DNA of 64,000 nt from Aeromonas lusitana (GCF_002812985.1 NZ_PGCP01000010.1:62001-126000), one strand, 5' to 3'; counted from the stretch's first letter, positions 46,549 to 56,558 are shown. Program-made: numbers and translations. Notes: generated by a model from the letters alone, not told the origin.

Positions 46549-46566
46549 CGCCCGACGAGTCGGGCG
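46549..46566. terminator. Hairpin after dmeR
   Basis: CGCCCGA/TCGGGCG stem between the dmeR stop and the convergent bcsC stop. No T run is present, so termination strength is doubtful. Confidence 0.45.
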
Positions 46567-46572
46567 CATGGG

Positions 46573-48450
46573 TCAATCGAAGTCCGCATAGGGAGTGAGC
46601 GGCTGGGGTGGCATGTCGAGATCCCCTTGCCAGGGCTTGAAGGTATAGCGCAGGAAGAGGGTGGCATGGCTGGGGGCATAGTCATCGGCCTGCTGGATAT
46701 CCACTCGCCCGCCGATGCGCCAGTGATCCGTCAGCCTGTGCTCCACGATGGCGTTCAGGGTGTAGCCGAAACCACTGCTGCTACCGCCTTCTACAGGAGC
46801 ATTTCTGCCTGGCAAGCCGGCCGGCAGCAGACCTTCCAGCGGGTAGCGGCGACTGTCGTCGGTGCGGGAGTGGGACCAGGAGCCCGAGCCCCCCAGCTCC
46901 CAGGACCAGTCCGCGGTGCGCTGCCGGTAGTTGACCGGCACCGAGAGCGAGAAGTAGCCCTGCGGGCTGTAATAGCCCCCCTGCCCGAGTGTATAGCCGC
47001 TCAGATCCTTCTGGTAGTGCCACAGCATGCTGCTGAGCCCAACGCTGACCCGCCGGTTCGTCTCGTTGACGAGCTTGTAGTAGATGCCCCCCATGAGGCG
47101 GGTGCGCCAGTTGTCCGGTACGTTCTTGCCGGTCAGCAGGTGCTGCTGGGCGCTGCCCCAGAAGCCGATGGCACCGCCGAGATCGTGGCTGAGATCGATG
47201 CGCACACCGTTCGCCCGCACCCCACCCCAGCTGATCCCGGTGCCGGGATCGATCGTGCCCGAGTAGGAGAGCAATGAGCTGCTGACGGGACGTCGGGAGA
47301 GGGTGAGCCCCCAGCCGAGATCCCCCAGATCTCCTTCCACGGTCGCGCCGCCGACCCAGTCCACCACCTCGAAACCGAGCGGCGTGGTGCCGAGATCGAA
47401 GGCCCAGGCGCCCCCATGCCAGCCTGCCGCCAAGGTGGTGCCGGTATTTTGCTGATGCTCCTGCCCGAAGCAGTTGCGGGCGGCACAGGTGCCGAACTCT
47501 TCTTTATAGGGAGAGGCGGGCAACTTGCCGGCGTCCATGTCCACCAGCTCCACCCGGCCGAAGAAGGTGCCGCCAGCCAGCGGGGTGTCCAGTTGCAGCA
47601 TCTGGGTCAGGGCGCGCAGATCCGAGAGCCCCCCCGTGCCGCTGGAGCCCCAGTAGTCGCTGTCGAGGGAGACTGTGGTCTGGCTCTGCCGGTAGTGGCG
47701 GTCGAGATCGCTGCGAAGACCCGAGGCCAGCCACGCTTCCCCCTCCTGGCTGCGGGCCAGCCGGGTCAGCTCACCCCCATCCAGATCCTCACGGGGGGCT
47801 ATGCCTGCAGCCACCAGTCCCTTGCGATCCCGCGACAGGGCGCCTTCCGCGTCACCTGCATCGAAACGCTGGCGAGCGGTATCGCGCCAGAACAGCGCCG
47901 TCTGCTGGGAAGCGGGCTGCCCCGCAACCAGGGGCTCATAGGCGCTGAAGATGGCCTCTGCCGTGCCGCTCTCACCCAGCGCCTGATAGAGGTTGGCGAC
48001 CCTGCGGTAGTAATTGAATTCATCGGCTGGCAGCGGACTGACCGGCCAGGCGGGCAGCCAGTGACGGGCCTGCGCCTCATCCCCCTTGGCCTGCATCAGC
48101 TCGGCCATGCCAAGCCGAGCCTCGGCCTGCTGAGGGGTCTTGGCCAGTACGCCCCGGTAATAGCGCTCGGCCTGCGCCCAGTCGCGGCGCTCTGCCGCCC
48201 ACTCGGCCAAGGTGAGGGCCACATCCTCATCCGGCAGCAGGGGCTGCAACAACCCCTCTGCTGCGCGCTCATCCCCACTCTCGTGCAGTGCCCTGGCCTT
48301 GGCCAGCACTTCGCCACGGGCGAGACGCCGATCCAGTTCGCGCATGTCCGCAGACCAGGTTCGGGCCGGCACAGCGGCCAGCAGTTCACGGGCCTGGGCG
48401 CTCTTGTCCTGCCCCGAGAGATAGAGCGCGGTGGCGTAGCGCAGGGTCAT
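46573..48450 (-). CDS. bcsC: BcsC C-terminal fragment, TPR and beta-barrel
   Basis: A 625-residue fragment: TPR units (about 1-230, LGMAELMQAKGDEAQARHWL) and then an outer-membrane barrel (about 270-625) with alternating aromatic strands ending YTFKPW. It has no signal peptide of its own, so if translated separately it could not reach the outer membrane. That favours a broken or slippage-rescued single gene. Confidence 0.8.
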   Translation of the reverse strand: MTLRYATALYLSGQDKSAQARELLAAVPARTWSADMRELDRRLARGEVLAKARALHESGDERAAEGLLQPLLPDEDVALTLAEWAAERRDWAQAERYYRGVLAKTPQQAEARLGMAELMQAKGDEAQARHWLPAWPVSPLPADEFNYYRRVANLYQALGESGTAEAIFSAYEPLVAGQPASQQTALFWRDTARQRFDAGDAEGALSRDRKGLVAAGIAPREDLDGGELTRLARSQEGEAWLASGLRSDLDRHYRQSQTTVSLDSDYWGSSGTGGLSDLRALTQMLQLDTPLAGGTFFGRVELVDMDAGKLPASPYKEEFGTCAARNCFGQEHQQNTGTTLAAGWHGGAWAFDLGTTPLGFEVVDWVGGATVEGDLGDLGWGLTLSRRPVSSSLLSYSGTIDPGTGISWGGVRANGVRIDLSHDLGGAIGFWGSAQQHLLTGKNVPDNWRTRLMGGIYYKLVNETNRRVSVGLSSMLWHYQKDLSGYTLGQGGYYSPQGYFSLSVPVNYRQRTADWSWELGGSGSWSHSRTDDSRRYPLEGLLPAGLPGRNAPVEGGSSSGFGYTLNAIVEHRLTDHWRIGGRVDIQQADDYAPSHATLFLRYTFKPWQGDLDMPPQPLTPYADFD

Positions 48451-49979
48451 CTCCTGTGGCCGCGCCGCCAGCTTGCCTCGCAGCAGCCGCTCCCCACCCG
48501 GTAGGCCAGCCAGACGTCATCCGGCATCAGAGCAAGCGCCTGCTGACGCTGACTGAGGGCCTGTGGCAACTTGCCAGCCTGATCCAGCACATCGGCCTGG
48601 GATTGCAGCAACTCGGCCTTGAGCCGCTTGCCCTCAGCCTGCAGGGCCGGATCCCGATACTGCTCCAGCAGGGCCAGCGCCCTGGCAGGATCCTGATCTT
48701 TATAGAGTTCAAACAACCGGGTCAGGGCGCGATCGCGGGCTCCCGGCATGGCGAGCACCTTGCGATAGACCCGCTCGGCCTCGGCGCTGTCGTGGCGGGC
48801 CAGTTCGGTGTCCCCCAGTCCGAGCCAGGCCTCTGGCTCCTTGCCATCCTGCTTGATGGCCTGCCGATAGAGACCGGCCGCCTTCTCCCACTGCTGCTGT
48901 TTTGCCGCCTGCTCTGCCTGGCTGATGAGCAGCCAGTAGCGATTGGTGGCCAGCAGGCTGGTCCATTTGTCCTTGTTGGTCACATTGGGGTCACGTAGCA
49001 CCCGCTCGAACTGGGCGATGGCGAGCGCCCGCTGGTTGCTGCGGGAGTAGGCCTGACCGAGCGCCCCGATCAGCTCGGGATCATCGGGATTGGCGGCCAG
49101 CGCCCGCTGCAACTCGGCGACGGACGCAGTACCCTTGTCCTGATGCTGCAGCGCCTGCTGGCGCGCGCGATAGGCAGGTGAGGCCCACTTCGCCTCCTGC
49201 TCGGTGAGCAGGGCCATCCCCTGCTTCGCCTCATCCCCGCTGCCAAAGGCGCCTATATACAACTCCAACTCGGCCATGCTCTGGGGCCCGACGGGCATGT
49301 CCTTGATATCCGCCAGCCAGATCTCGGCGGCTTCATCCCGGTTATATTCGTTCAGGGCCATCTGTTGCAGCAGCGCCATCGCCTCTTGCCGCCGACCATC
49401 GGCCAGATAGTTGCGGGCCAGCCCGGCCCGCACCCTGGGTTGACCAGGGTACTGGCGATTGAGCGCCTCCAGTGCCGCCATGCCCTTGGCTCTCTGCCCC
49501 GGGATGCGTACCTGCAACAAGGCGTACTCGACCGCTACATCCAGATTCGGCGCCAGATCGTCCACGAACAGCGTGCGATAGAGTCGCTCCCCCTCCTCCA
49601 GCCGACCGGCGTTGACCAGCAACCTGGCCTGTTGTAACTGTTGGCGCTGGGCAGAATCGTTGACCGCCAGGTTCGCCATGGCCTGGCGATAGAGCCGCGA
49701 ATCAGGCGCCACCTTGCCGAGCCTGTCGAGCAGGGCTTTGGCCTCCTTGACCTTGCCCTGGCGCAGCGCCTGCCGCGCCTGGGCCGCCAGCAGCTCGGGA
49801 TGATTGGGTTCCACCAGGGAGAGGGAGTAGAGGGAGTTGCTGACCAGATCTTCCCGCCCGGTCGCCTCGCCGATGCGCACCCGCTCCAGCAAGGATGAGA
49901 CAGGCTCCACCGCAGCCTGTGCCAGGTTGCCGCCCACCAGCACGGCGAGCAGGCAACCCAGGGTCAATCGGCTTGGCAT
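48447..49979 (-). CDS. bcsC: BcsC N-terminal fragment, signal peptide and TPR repeats
   Basis: About 510 residues from the ATG (MPSRLTLGCLLAVLVGG, cleavage after AQA). GGAG lies 6 bases upstream of the ATG. Many TPR-like units follow, such as GLARNYLADGRRQEAMALLQ and GLGDTELARHDSAEAERVYR. It overlaps the end of bcsZ by 16 bases. The last about 9 residues after the frameshift are not BcsC sequence. Confidence 0.8.
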   Translation of the reverse strand: MPSRLTLGCLLAVLVGGNLAQAAVEPVSSLLERVRIGEATGREDLVSNSLYSLSLVEPNHPELLAAQARQALRQGKVKEAKALLDRLGKVAPDSRLYRQAMANLAVNDSAQRQQLQQARLLVNAGRLEEGERLYRTLFVDDLAPNLDVAVEYALLQVRIPGQRAKGMAALEALNRQYPGQPRVRAGLARNYLADGRRQEAMALLQQMALNEYNRDEAAEIWLADIKDMPVGPQSMAELELYIGAFGSGDEAKQGMALLTEQEAKWASPAYRARQQALQHQDKGTASVAELQRALAANPDDPELIGALGQAYSRSNQRALAIAQFERVLRDPNVTNKDKWTSLLATNRYWLLISQAEQAAKQQQWEKAAGLYRQAIKQDGKEPEAWLGLGDTELARHDSAEAERVYRKVLAMPGARDRALTRLFELYKDQDPARALALLEQYRDPALQAEGKRLKAELLQSQADVLDQAGKLPQALSQRQQALALMPDDVWLAYRVGSGCCEASWRRGHRR

Positions 49980-51064
49980 GACTCGCTCCAACCTGGTTGC
50001 AGGGTACCGTCTGCGGCGAATCGATAGCGTCCCTGATCCCAGCCCGCACCGAACAGGGTCAGCACGCTACCGTAATAGGCATCGGCATCCTGGCCATGCT
50101 GTTTTACCTGCTCCCGCAATGTGGCCTGCATCGGCTGGCCCTGAGTCAAGGGCAGCAGGGCGGCGGCAAAGCCGGCCGGGCCACGGCCTTCGGTCTGACC
50201 GGTCTGGCTGTCGGCCCGCTCGGGCACGGCGCCCTGCTCGGCAATCTTCGCCAGCATGGGGGCAAAGTGTGCCGCCAGACCAGGCTTGTCGGGATCCTCG
50301 TCGCTCAGCATGCCGAGCCAGAGATAGACACGGATGGCATCATAGCTGCCCATGGGGCCCTTGCTGGGCGTCACCTGCCAGCCCTTGTCCCCTTGCCAGT
50401 CAATCCAGTCCGGGGAGAAGCCGTGGGGCGCACTGCCCTTCAACAAGCCAGGCAGCAGTGCCCGCATCTCGCGCCAGGGACCCTGCTGCTGTGCGAAGCG
50501 CGCCAGCAGTTGCGGGGGCAGATAACTGGGATTCAGGGTCCAGCTGCCCTCCCCCGTGAAGCCGTGCACACCGGGCAACATCACGGGGCCCAGGCCCGGC
50601 AGCGTCGCCACCTCTTCCCGAGCGATGCGTTTGAGCAACATGGTACCGATGGAGACATAGCTGTGGTTGTCCCACAGCCGACCCGCCTCGAGCAGGCTGT
50701 AGGCTATCCAGAGATCCGAGTCGGAGGCGCTGTTCTCATCGAGCAGGCCCCAGCTGCCGTCCTCCTTCTCACCCCACAGCCAGGCGGGCAGGAAACCGGT
50801 CAGATCCCCGCGGGCGAGCTGCTGCTCGGTCCAGCCCAGCAGCTTGGCGAAGGTCTCCTTGTCGTTATTGACCAGGGCGAAGAAGAGGCCATAGCTCTGC
50901 CCCTCCGAGGTGGTGATGCGACGACCGTCGGCTGGGTCTATGACTCGCCCCTCCTCGCTGATGTAGTGCTGGCGAAAATGCTGCCACTCGGGCCAGTCAC
51001 AGGCGGCGAAGGCGGGCAAGGCACTCAGGGCCCACAACAGCAGGGCACCACACATTCTGTTCAT
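49964..51064 (-). CDS. bcsZ: Periplasmic endoglucanase BcsZ, GH8
   Basis: A cellulase of glycoside hydrolase family 8 that trims nascent cellulose in the periplasm. It has 366 residues and a signal peptide ending AFA (about residue 18). The acid catalyst Glu is in TSEGQSYGLFFALV. Also seen are LPAWLWGEKEDGSWGLLDEN and SDSDLWIAYSLLEAGRLWDN with the catalytic Asp region. An ATG three codons upstream is possible but is too close to the AAGGG. It lies between bcsB and bcsC. Confidence 0.93.
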   Translation of the reverse strand: MNRMCGALLLWALSALPAFAACDWPEWQHFRQHYISEEGRVIDPADGRRITTSEGQSYGLFFALVNNDKETFAKLLGWTEQQLARGDLTGFLPAWLWGEKEDGSWGLLDENSASDSDLWIAYSLLEAGRLWDNHSYVSIGTMLLKRIAREEVATLPGLGPVMLPGVHGFTGEGSWTLNPSYLPPQLLARFAQQQGPWREMRALLPGLLKGSAPHGFSPDWIDWQGDKGWQVTPSKGPMGSYDAIRVYLWLGMLSDEDPDKPGLAAHFAPMLAKIAEQGAVPERADSQTGQTEGRGPAGFAAALLPLTQGQPMQATLREQVKQHGQDADAYYGSVLTLFGAGWDQGRYRFAADGTLQPGWSESCQAD

Positions 51065-51076
51065 CTGGTTCATCCC

Positions 51077-53299
51077 TTAATCTTCCTTCAGACGGCGGCG
51101 GCTGGCACCGGCCAGCAACACCCGCAGACCCCAGCCCAGCACCAGCATGCAGAGCAGCGTCAAGCCGGCGAGGCGCAGCGGATAGTTGGCAAACAGCTGC
51201 CAGACCCGCTCCCACCACGGCAAATAACCCACTTCGTAGCGCTCGCCCACCGCCAGACTCTTCACGCCCGACTCGCGGATGATGGCCACGGAACCTGCGA
51301 CCTGACCGCGCAGGGCGTCATTTTGCAGGGTGTCGTTGAGCAGGGTCACGCCGGCCGGGCCATCCGCCAGCAGGGCCACCAGGCTGCGCTGATCATGGGT
51401 CGGCGACTGCAACCCCAGGATGGCGGCAATGGCCTGATTCCCGCTCATGCCGATCCGAGCCTGTGGCTCCCGATCGGCCAGGGAACTTAGCAGATCGTCC
51501 CGATATTCACGATGTGGCTGGTTGATCCAGCTGCTGGTGGAGGCCAGCAGCGCATCGGGTTCGGCGTCCTGCTGGAACTCCTTGGGCAGGGAACCGATGA
51601 GCAGGGTGTCGAGATCCTCCCCCCGCGCCTGCTCCCAATCGTTGACGATCCGCAGTGACAGCGCGGGATAACCTGTCTCGGCACCGATGGCGCCCATCGC
51701 ATTGAGCAAGGTGGTGAGCTGGGCCGGATGGGGCTTGGCAGGCATTACCACCTGGGTATCCGCGAGATCGGCCATGCGGCTGAACGGGAAGCCAGAGTTG
51801 GCGAAGGCCTTGAGATCCGGCATCTCGATGAAGTGGCGATAACCGGTGAAATCGATGGTGGAGCTGTCGTCGATGCGCACCTGATGGGCCGGCGGCAACA
51901 CCAGATCGCAGCGGCCATTGGCATTGCCCCCCATCGACTCCTGAGCATATTCGAACGAGAAGCTCAGGTTGTTGACCTGGGTGGTCTTGAGCCCCGGCAT
52001 GCGCAGGGTCCTAGCCTGATCATCCCCGGCAAACCAGAGCGGCAGCGTGAGCAACTGCTCACTCTTGAACTCGCCGGGCTCCAGGGGGAAGGACTTCATG
52101 AACTGGCCGTTGACCGCCACATCCAGGCGGGAGCCGTCCCGCATGATGGGGGCCGTGTGGTGATACTTGAGGTCGGCCTTTATCCCGTTGGCCCCCAGCA
52201 GATAGAGATCCGGCGGCAGCCGCAGGGTCATGCTGAGGGGCCAGAGCCGACGGCCCGTGGCCTGCAGCTGGCCCTGATAGTCGGTCAGCTCGTCGAAGCG
52301 CATCTTGCGATCGAGCCGCACCCAGTTCGGCGCGTCGTAAGGTTGGCGAGGGGAAAGGGGTTTGACCTCATCCACCCGCACGCTCTGGCCGCGCAGCAAC
52401 ACATCCCCCTGTGCCAGCCCCTTGGCGGCCATCAGCAGATCCTGCTGATCTCGCCCCAGGATCAGCAGCAACTTCACGTAAGGGTTGTCGGGGGAGCTGA
52501 TCATGTCGATGGTCGGCCCCTTCACCTTGGGATAATCCGCCAGGAAACCGGGTCTCTGCTCATTGGTGGCGAAGACGACAGCGTTGCGATCCGGCAACTT
52601 GTCGATGAGCACCGGGAACTGCTGACCGCGCCACTGCGCCTTGGCGCCGAACCAGGAGGCCAGTACAGCCGCCGCCTGTTGCTGCTCGAGGGGCACCTCG
52701 CCGCTGAACACCATGGGCAGGGTCAGCTTCTTGTTGTCTCGCATATCGAGGAAGGGCATGGGGAAGAAGGAGAGCTCGTTGCGCACCGGCAAGGTCTGCA
52801 GTTGCAGGCTTAGCTTGCTGTCCCGGTTGACGTTGAGCCAGAGGGTATCGCTCGACGGGTTCTCGCACACGTTCTGGTAGTGGCCGACGAAGCTGACCTT
52901 GAGCCGGTTGAAATCCTTGGCATAGCGGGGATCCAGATCGATGCGGACATGGCTGCGCTCCCCCATCTGCTCCTTGGTGAGGGCTGTGACCCCCATCAGC
53001 TCATCGTTGAGGTAGACCTTGATCTGGGAGATGAGCGGCAGCAGGGAAGGCGACGGGGTGAAGTCGAGATCCAGGCTGGCCTTGGTGACCACCTCGTCCC
53101 GCCGCACGGTGAAGTCCGCCTGACCATCCGGCGCATTGCCGCGCAGAGAGAGGGTGCCCGGGGTCGAGGCCATCTGCTCGAAGCTCTGGTCCAGGCTGCG
53201 CACCGGCGCGGGGACGGGCGGCAAGGGCCCGGTCCCGTCGGCGGCCACCGCACTCTGCGCCATCAGCAGGAGAGGAATAAGGTAGCGTTGTGGTTTCAT
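51077..53299 (-). CDS. bcsB: Cellulose synthase periplasmic subunit BcsB
   Basis: A 740-residue subunit that guides cellulose across the periplasm. A signal peptide (MKPQRYLIPLLLMAQSAVAA) is followed by alternating carbohydrate-binding and flavodoxin-like domains (SLRGNAPDGQADFTVR, LPLWFAGDDQARTLR). A single C-terminal membrane anchor (LAGLTLLCMLVLGWGLRVLL) closes the protein. The bcsB start overlaps the bcsA stop by one base. Confidence 0.95.
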   Translation of the reverse strand: MKPQRYLIPLLLMAQSAVAADGTGPLPPVPAPVRSLDQSFEQMASTPGTLSLRGNAPDGQADFTVRRDEVVTKASLDLDFTPSPSLLPLISQIKVYLNDELMGVTALTKEQMGERSHVRIDLDPRYAKDFNRLKVSFVGHYQNVCENPSSDTLWLNVNRDSKLSLQLQTLPVRNELSFFPMPFLDMRDNKKLTLPMVFSGEVPLEQQQAAAVLASWFGAKAQWRGQQFPVLIDKLPDRNAVVFATNEQRPGFLADYPKVKGPTIDMISSPDNPYVKLLLILGRDQQDLLMAAKGLAQGDVLLRGQSVRVDEVKPLSPRQPYDAPNWVRLDRKMRFDELTDYQGQLQATGRRLWPLSMTLRLPPDLYLLGANGIKADLKYHHTAPIMRDGSRLDVAVNGQFMKSFPLEPGEFKSEQLLTLPLWFAGDDQARTLRMPGLKTTQVNNLSFSFEYAQESMGGNANGRCDLVLPPAHQVRIDDSSTIDFTGYRHFIEMPDLKAFANSGFPFSRMADLADTQVVMPAKPHPAQLTTLLNAMGAIGAETGYPALSLRIVNDWEQARGEDLDTLLIGSLPKEFQQDAEPDALLASTSSWINQPHREYRDDLLSSLADREPQARIGMSGNQAIAAILGLQSPTHDQRSLVALLADGPAGVTLLNDTLQNDALRGQVAGSVAIIRESGVKSLAVGERYEVGYLPWWERVWQLFANYPLRLAGLTLLCMLVLGWGLRVLLAGASRRRLKED

Positions 53300-55866
53300 C
53301 AGCCTTCCACTGTCTGTGGGGTCGGAGCCTGGGACCGGAAATCCGGTGAGACGCGACGAGGAACGAAGGAGAGCAGCCAGCGAGCCAGCTTCTCAAGCAG
53401 GATACAAATCGGTTCGAGCGGGGAGCTGCGGGCCAGGCGCCAATAAGCCCCCCAGCCGAGCAGCGTGATGTCGAGCAGGCTGTGCAGCGGCCTGTCCTTG
53501 CCGAGCCGCTGCTGCCACAGGGACCAGGTATCGGCCCGGGCGAAGGTGCACTGGATGAAGTCGATGCTCTGTTGCTGCGCCATGGGTTCGAGCTCCAGCC
53601 CGAGCTTGCGGCCAAACACCCGCTGCACCTTGGCGGCAAACTCCTGCTCCCGCTGGCCACTGCGCAGCAGTAGCCAGACCCGCTCCTTGCCGACCAGGGG
53701 CAAGGGGCTCTCCAGCAGCACGCCCACCCCGCCGTTGGAGTAGTCCCTGACGGTGCAGGGATAGAGGTGACCGTTGGCCAGCTTGATGGCCGCCTGCATC
53801 ACCATCTCCACCCTGGGGTTGGAGCGCACCTGACGCGACTCGAAGGCCACCGCCAGGGCGCCTCCCAAGATGGTCAGGTTGTAGAGGGTCCAGATCATGC
53901 TGAGGATCAGGGTCAGGATCTCGTCGGCGGGGCCGGTCAGGATGCGCCAGACACCGAACCCCAGCCCGCACAGGCTGAGCAGGATCAGCACCAGATAGGG
54001 GCGCGAGACCGACAGGTCCAGATACACCTCCTCCGTCATGCCCCCCTTGGCGGTTACGTTGAACTTGCCCTTGTGGGGGGCAAACAACGCCACCGTCGTC
54101 GGTCGGGCGATATACCAGGCCAACACAGTCTCATACACCTCGCCCCAGAAGGAGTGGCGTACCTTGCCCTGCAAGCGGGAGTTGGTCAGGGCGCTGTGGA
54201 AGATGTGCGGCAGCATGTAGAGGGCGATGGCCGCCGCTGGCGCATAGATGATGTAGGCGTGCAGGATCAGGAAGGCCAGCGGCGCGGTCAGGAAGATGAT
54301 CCTGGGAATGCCCGACAGGAAGTGCAGCATGGCGTTGAAGTAGCAGAGCCGCTGACCGAAGTTGAGCCCCTTGCCGAACAGGGGGTTGTCCAGGCGCAGG
54401 ATCTGCACCATGCCGCGGGCCCAGCGAATGCGCTGGCCTATGTGGGCAGACAGGCTCTCGGTGGCCAGTCCCGCCGCCAGCGGGATCCGGATGTAGGCCG
54501 AGGTATAGCCGAGCCGGTGCAATCGCAGCGAGGTATGGGCATCCTCGGTGACCGTCTCCACGGCGATACCGCCGATCTCGTCCAGGGCCGAGCGCTTGAT
54601 GACGGCACAAGAGCCGCAGAAGAAGCTGGCATCCCACATGTCGTTGCCATCTTGCACCAGCCCGTAGAACAGAGCCCCTTCGTTCGGCATCTTGCGAAAA
54701 CGCTGCAGGTTGTGTTCGAACGGATCGGCTGAGAAGAAGTGGTGAGGGGTCTGCACCACTCCCAGCTTGGGATCCCGGAAGAACCAGCCCACCGTCATCT
54801 GCAGGAAGGAGCGGGTCGGCAAGTGGTCGCAGTCGAAGATGGCCACCAGCTCCCCGCTCGCCTGCTTGAGGGCATTGTTGATGTTGCCCGCCTTGGCGTG
54901 CTCGTGGGTCTCCCGCGCCACGTAGCGGATCCCGACCCCTTCGGCAAACTCGCGAAACGACTCGCGGCCCCCGTCATCGAGCAGCCAGATGGTCAGCTTG
55001 TCCTTGGGCCAGTCCAGGCCCATGGCCGCGTAGACTGTGCCCTTGACGATGGCGAGATCCTCGTTGTAGGTGGGGATCATCAGATCCACCGTCGGCCACT
55101 CGGCCGGATCCGCCGGCAAGGGGGCCGGCGGACGATTGAGGGGCCAGGCCGTCTGCCAGTAGCCGAGCAGCAGCACCACCCAGGCATAGGTCTCGGCAAA
55201 CAGCAGCAACAGGCCGCAGGTGAGGCTGACTGGATCGAACCAATCCAGGGTCGAGGTGTAACGCCACCAGATGTAGCGGCAGGAGACGGTGAGGGAGAGC
55301 ACCATCATCATCAGCATGGGGTAGCGGCCCGGCACGGCGCGCAGGATGAAGGCCATGACCACCAGCATGATGACGAACACCAGCTGGGCCTGCAGGGTAA
55401 ACGGCTGGGTGATGCAGAGCAGGGAGAGGCTGCCCGCCACCACGCAGAGCAGCACGCTCTTCCAGCGCGCCTCCCGCGGCGTCGCGAGCGCCGAGGCCAG
55501 CCCTTTCTCCTCCTGGCGCAGCAACAATGTGCTGAGCCCCTGAGTGCCCCGCTGCCAGGCTCGCTGCCAGGAGGCGGGCCAGCGCAGGGGAATGGGTTCT
55601 GGCCGTCGCACTATGAGCCAGAGACTCTGCAACAGGATGCGCAGGGGATCCCCGGCCCTGGGTTTGGCCACCTGGGGGTAGAGCCCTTTGGCATGGCTCA
55701 ATATCCACTGCCAGCCGTGGCGCTCCAGGGGGAACAGGGTCCAGGCCAGCAGCCAGAGCAGGGTCAGGGTGGCGGCACCCGCCTTGGATGCCCCCTGCTC
55801 GCGCAGGGTCTGGTAACGCTCCGCGCACCAGCGTCCCGCCGTCGGTGTCACCAGTGCGGCCAGCAT
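53299..55866 (-). CDS. bcsA: Cellulose synthase catalytic subunit BcsA
   Basis: A processive GT2 enzyme that makes beta-1,4-glucan from UDP-glucose at the inner membrane, activated by c-di-GMP. It has 855 residues. Catalytic motifs are DLMIPTYNEDL, IFDCDHLPTR (DxD), VTEDAHTSLRL (TED) and QRIRWARGMVQI (QxxRW). The C-terminal PilZ domain contains RSNPRVEM and VRDYSNGGVGVLL, so the R-x-x-x-R and D-x-S-x-x-G elements that bind c-di-GMP are present. It overlaps bcsQ by one base. Confidence 0.97.
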   Translation of the reverse strand: MLAALVTPTAGRWCAERYQTLREQGASKAGAATLTLLWLLAWTLFPLERHGWQWILSHAKGLYPQVAKPRAGDPLRILLQSLWLIVRRPEPIPLRWPASWQRAWQRGTQGLSTLLLRQEEKGLASALATPREARWKSVLLCVVAGSLSLLCITQPFTLQAQLVFVIMLVVMAFILRAVPGRYPMLMMMVLSLTVSCRYIWWRYTSTLDWFDPVSLTCGLLLLFAETYAWVVLLLGYWQTAWPLNRPPAPLPADPAEWPTVDLMIPTYNEDLAIVKGTVYAAMGLDWPKDKLTIWLLDDGGRESFREFAEGVGIRYVARETHEHAKAGNINNALKQASGELVAIFDCDHLPTRSFLQMTVGWFFRDPKLGVVQTPHHFFSADPFEHNLQRFRKMPNEGALFYGLVQDGNDMWDASFFCGSCAVIKRSALDEIGGIAVETVTEDAHTSLRLHRLGYTSAYIRIPLAAGLATESLSAHIGQRIRWARGMVQILRLDNPLFGKGLNFGQRLCYFNAMLHFLSGIPRIIFLTAPLAFLILHAYIIYAPAAAIALYMLPHIFHSALTNSRLQGKVRHSFWGEVYETVLAWYIARPTTVALFAPHKGKFNVTAKGGMTEEVYLDLSVSRPYLVLILLSLCGLGFGVWRILTGPADEILTLILSMIWTLYNLTILGGALAVAFESRQVRSNPRVEMVMQAAIKLANGHLYPCTVRDYSNGGVGVLLESPLPLVGKERVWLLLRSGQREQEFAAKVQRVFGRKLGLELEPMAQQQSIDFIQCTFARADTWSLWQQRLGKDRPLHSLLDITLLGWGAYWRLARSSPLEPICILLEKLARWLLSFVPRRVSPDFRSQAPTPQTVEG

Positions 55867-56558
55867 CAGGCGTCAGCCTCTCGCATCAGGCACCAGAGCG
55901 CCAGCGCGTTGAGTTCATGGGCGATCAGGCTGGTGGGGGAATAGCGACCCACGGGTTGTTTCGCCGCCATGGCCTCGGCCATGGCTTCGTCACGGTGCAA
56001 TCGCTGGGTGAGCTGAGGAAGTCCTGCCGCAGACCAGAGATCCAGCAGATCCTGCTGCAGGGCGCGACGGCTGGTGAACTGGGTCACCAGCAGTCGCTCG
56101 TCGGCCACCCAGGCGCGGCGGTAGAGCCGCACATGGCTGTTGGCATCGGCATTGACCACGGTCAGCCGCCGACAGGGCAGCACCAGCGCCGCGTCCAGGG
56201 GCACATCCAGCAACAGCAGATCGTAACCCTCGATGGCTTGCAGCCAGTCAAGGGAGCCTGCATTGGATTGGCCGCCATTAGACTGGTCGCCATTCGGTTG
56301 ATAACCATACGCCAGCAGATCGAGCCCAGTTTCGTAAGGGTGCAGGGCAGAGCGCCACTCCCGCGCGGGATCGCTCAGTTGGCGCCAGCCAACGGCTTCG
56401 TCGTGAGGCAAGCCCAGATGAATGCCGAGCAGGTTGTCCGGGCAGAGATCCACCGCCAGCACCCGCGCCCCCTGCTCCCGCGCGGCCCAGGCCAGTCCGG
56501 CGACGATGGAGGTGGTGCCGACACCACCGCGGATCCCTTGCAGCGCCACGATGTTCAT
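55866..56558 (-). CDS. bcsQ: Cellulose biosynthesis ATPase BcsQ
   Basis: A 230-residue ParA/MinD-like protein that localises the cellulose machinery at the cell pole. The P-loop reads GIRGGVGTTS, lacking both lysines of the deviant Walker A but in the form typical of BcsQ. VLAVDLCPDNLLG is the Walker A' region. The 13 codons SNG/QSN (about 90-105) form a small internal repeat (NGDQSNGGQSNAGS). It overlaps bcsR by 4 bases. Confidence 0.9.
   Translation of the reverse strand: MNIVALQGIRGGVGTTSIVAGLAWAAREQGARVLAVDLCPDNLLGIHLGLPHDEAVGWRQLSDPAREWRSALHPYETGLDLLAYGYQPNGDQSNGGQSNAGSLDWLQAIEGYDLLLLDVPLDAALVLPCRRLTVVNADANSHVRLYRRAWVADERLLVTQFTSRRALQQDLLDLWSAAGLPQLTQRLHRDEAMAEAMAAKQPVGRYSPTSLIAHELNALALWCLMREADA

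Larger units (their letters stand above)
46573..49979 (-). pseudogene. bcsC: bcsC, cellulose export outer-membrane protein, frameshifted
   Basis: BcsC exports cellulose through an outer-membrane barrel preceded by periplasmic TPRs. Here two fragments together match one gene. The reading frame breaks in a G4 run (minus strand; + positions 48492-48495). Adding one G restores V-G-E-R-L-L-R and joins the parts. The first fragment ends in the nonsense tail SGCCEASWRRGHRR. Its stop overlaps an ATG (ATGA, 48447-48450) of the second fragment. It may be a real mutation, a slippage-prone tract or a sequencing error. Fragments are listed separately. Confidence 0.8.
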
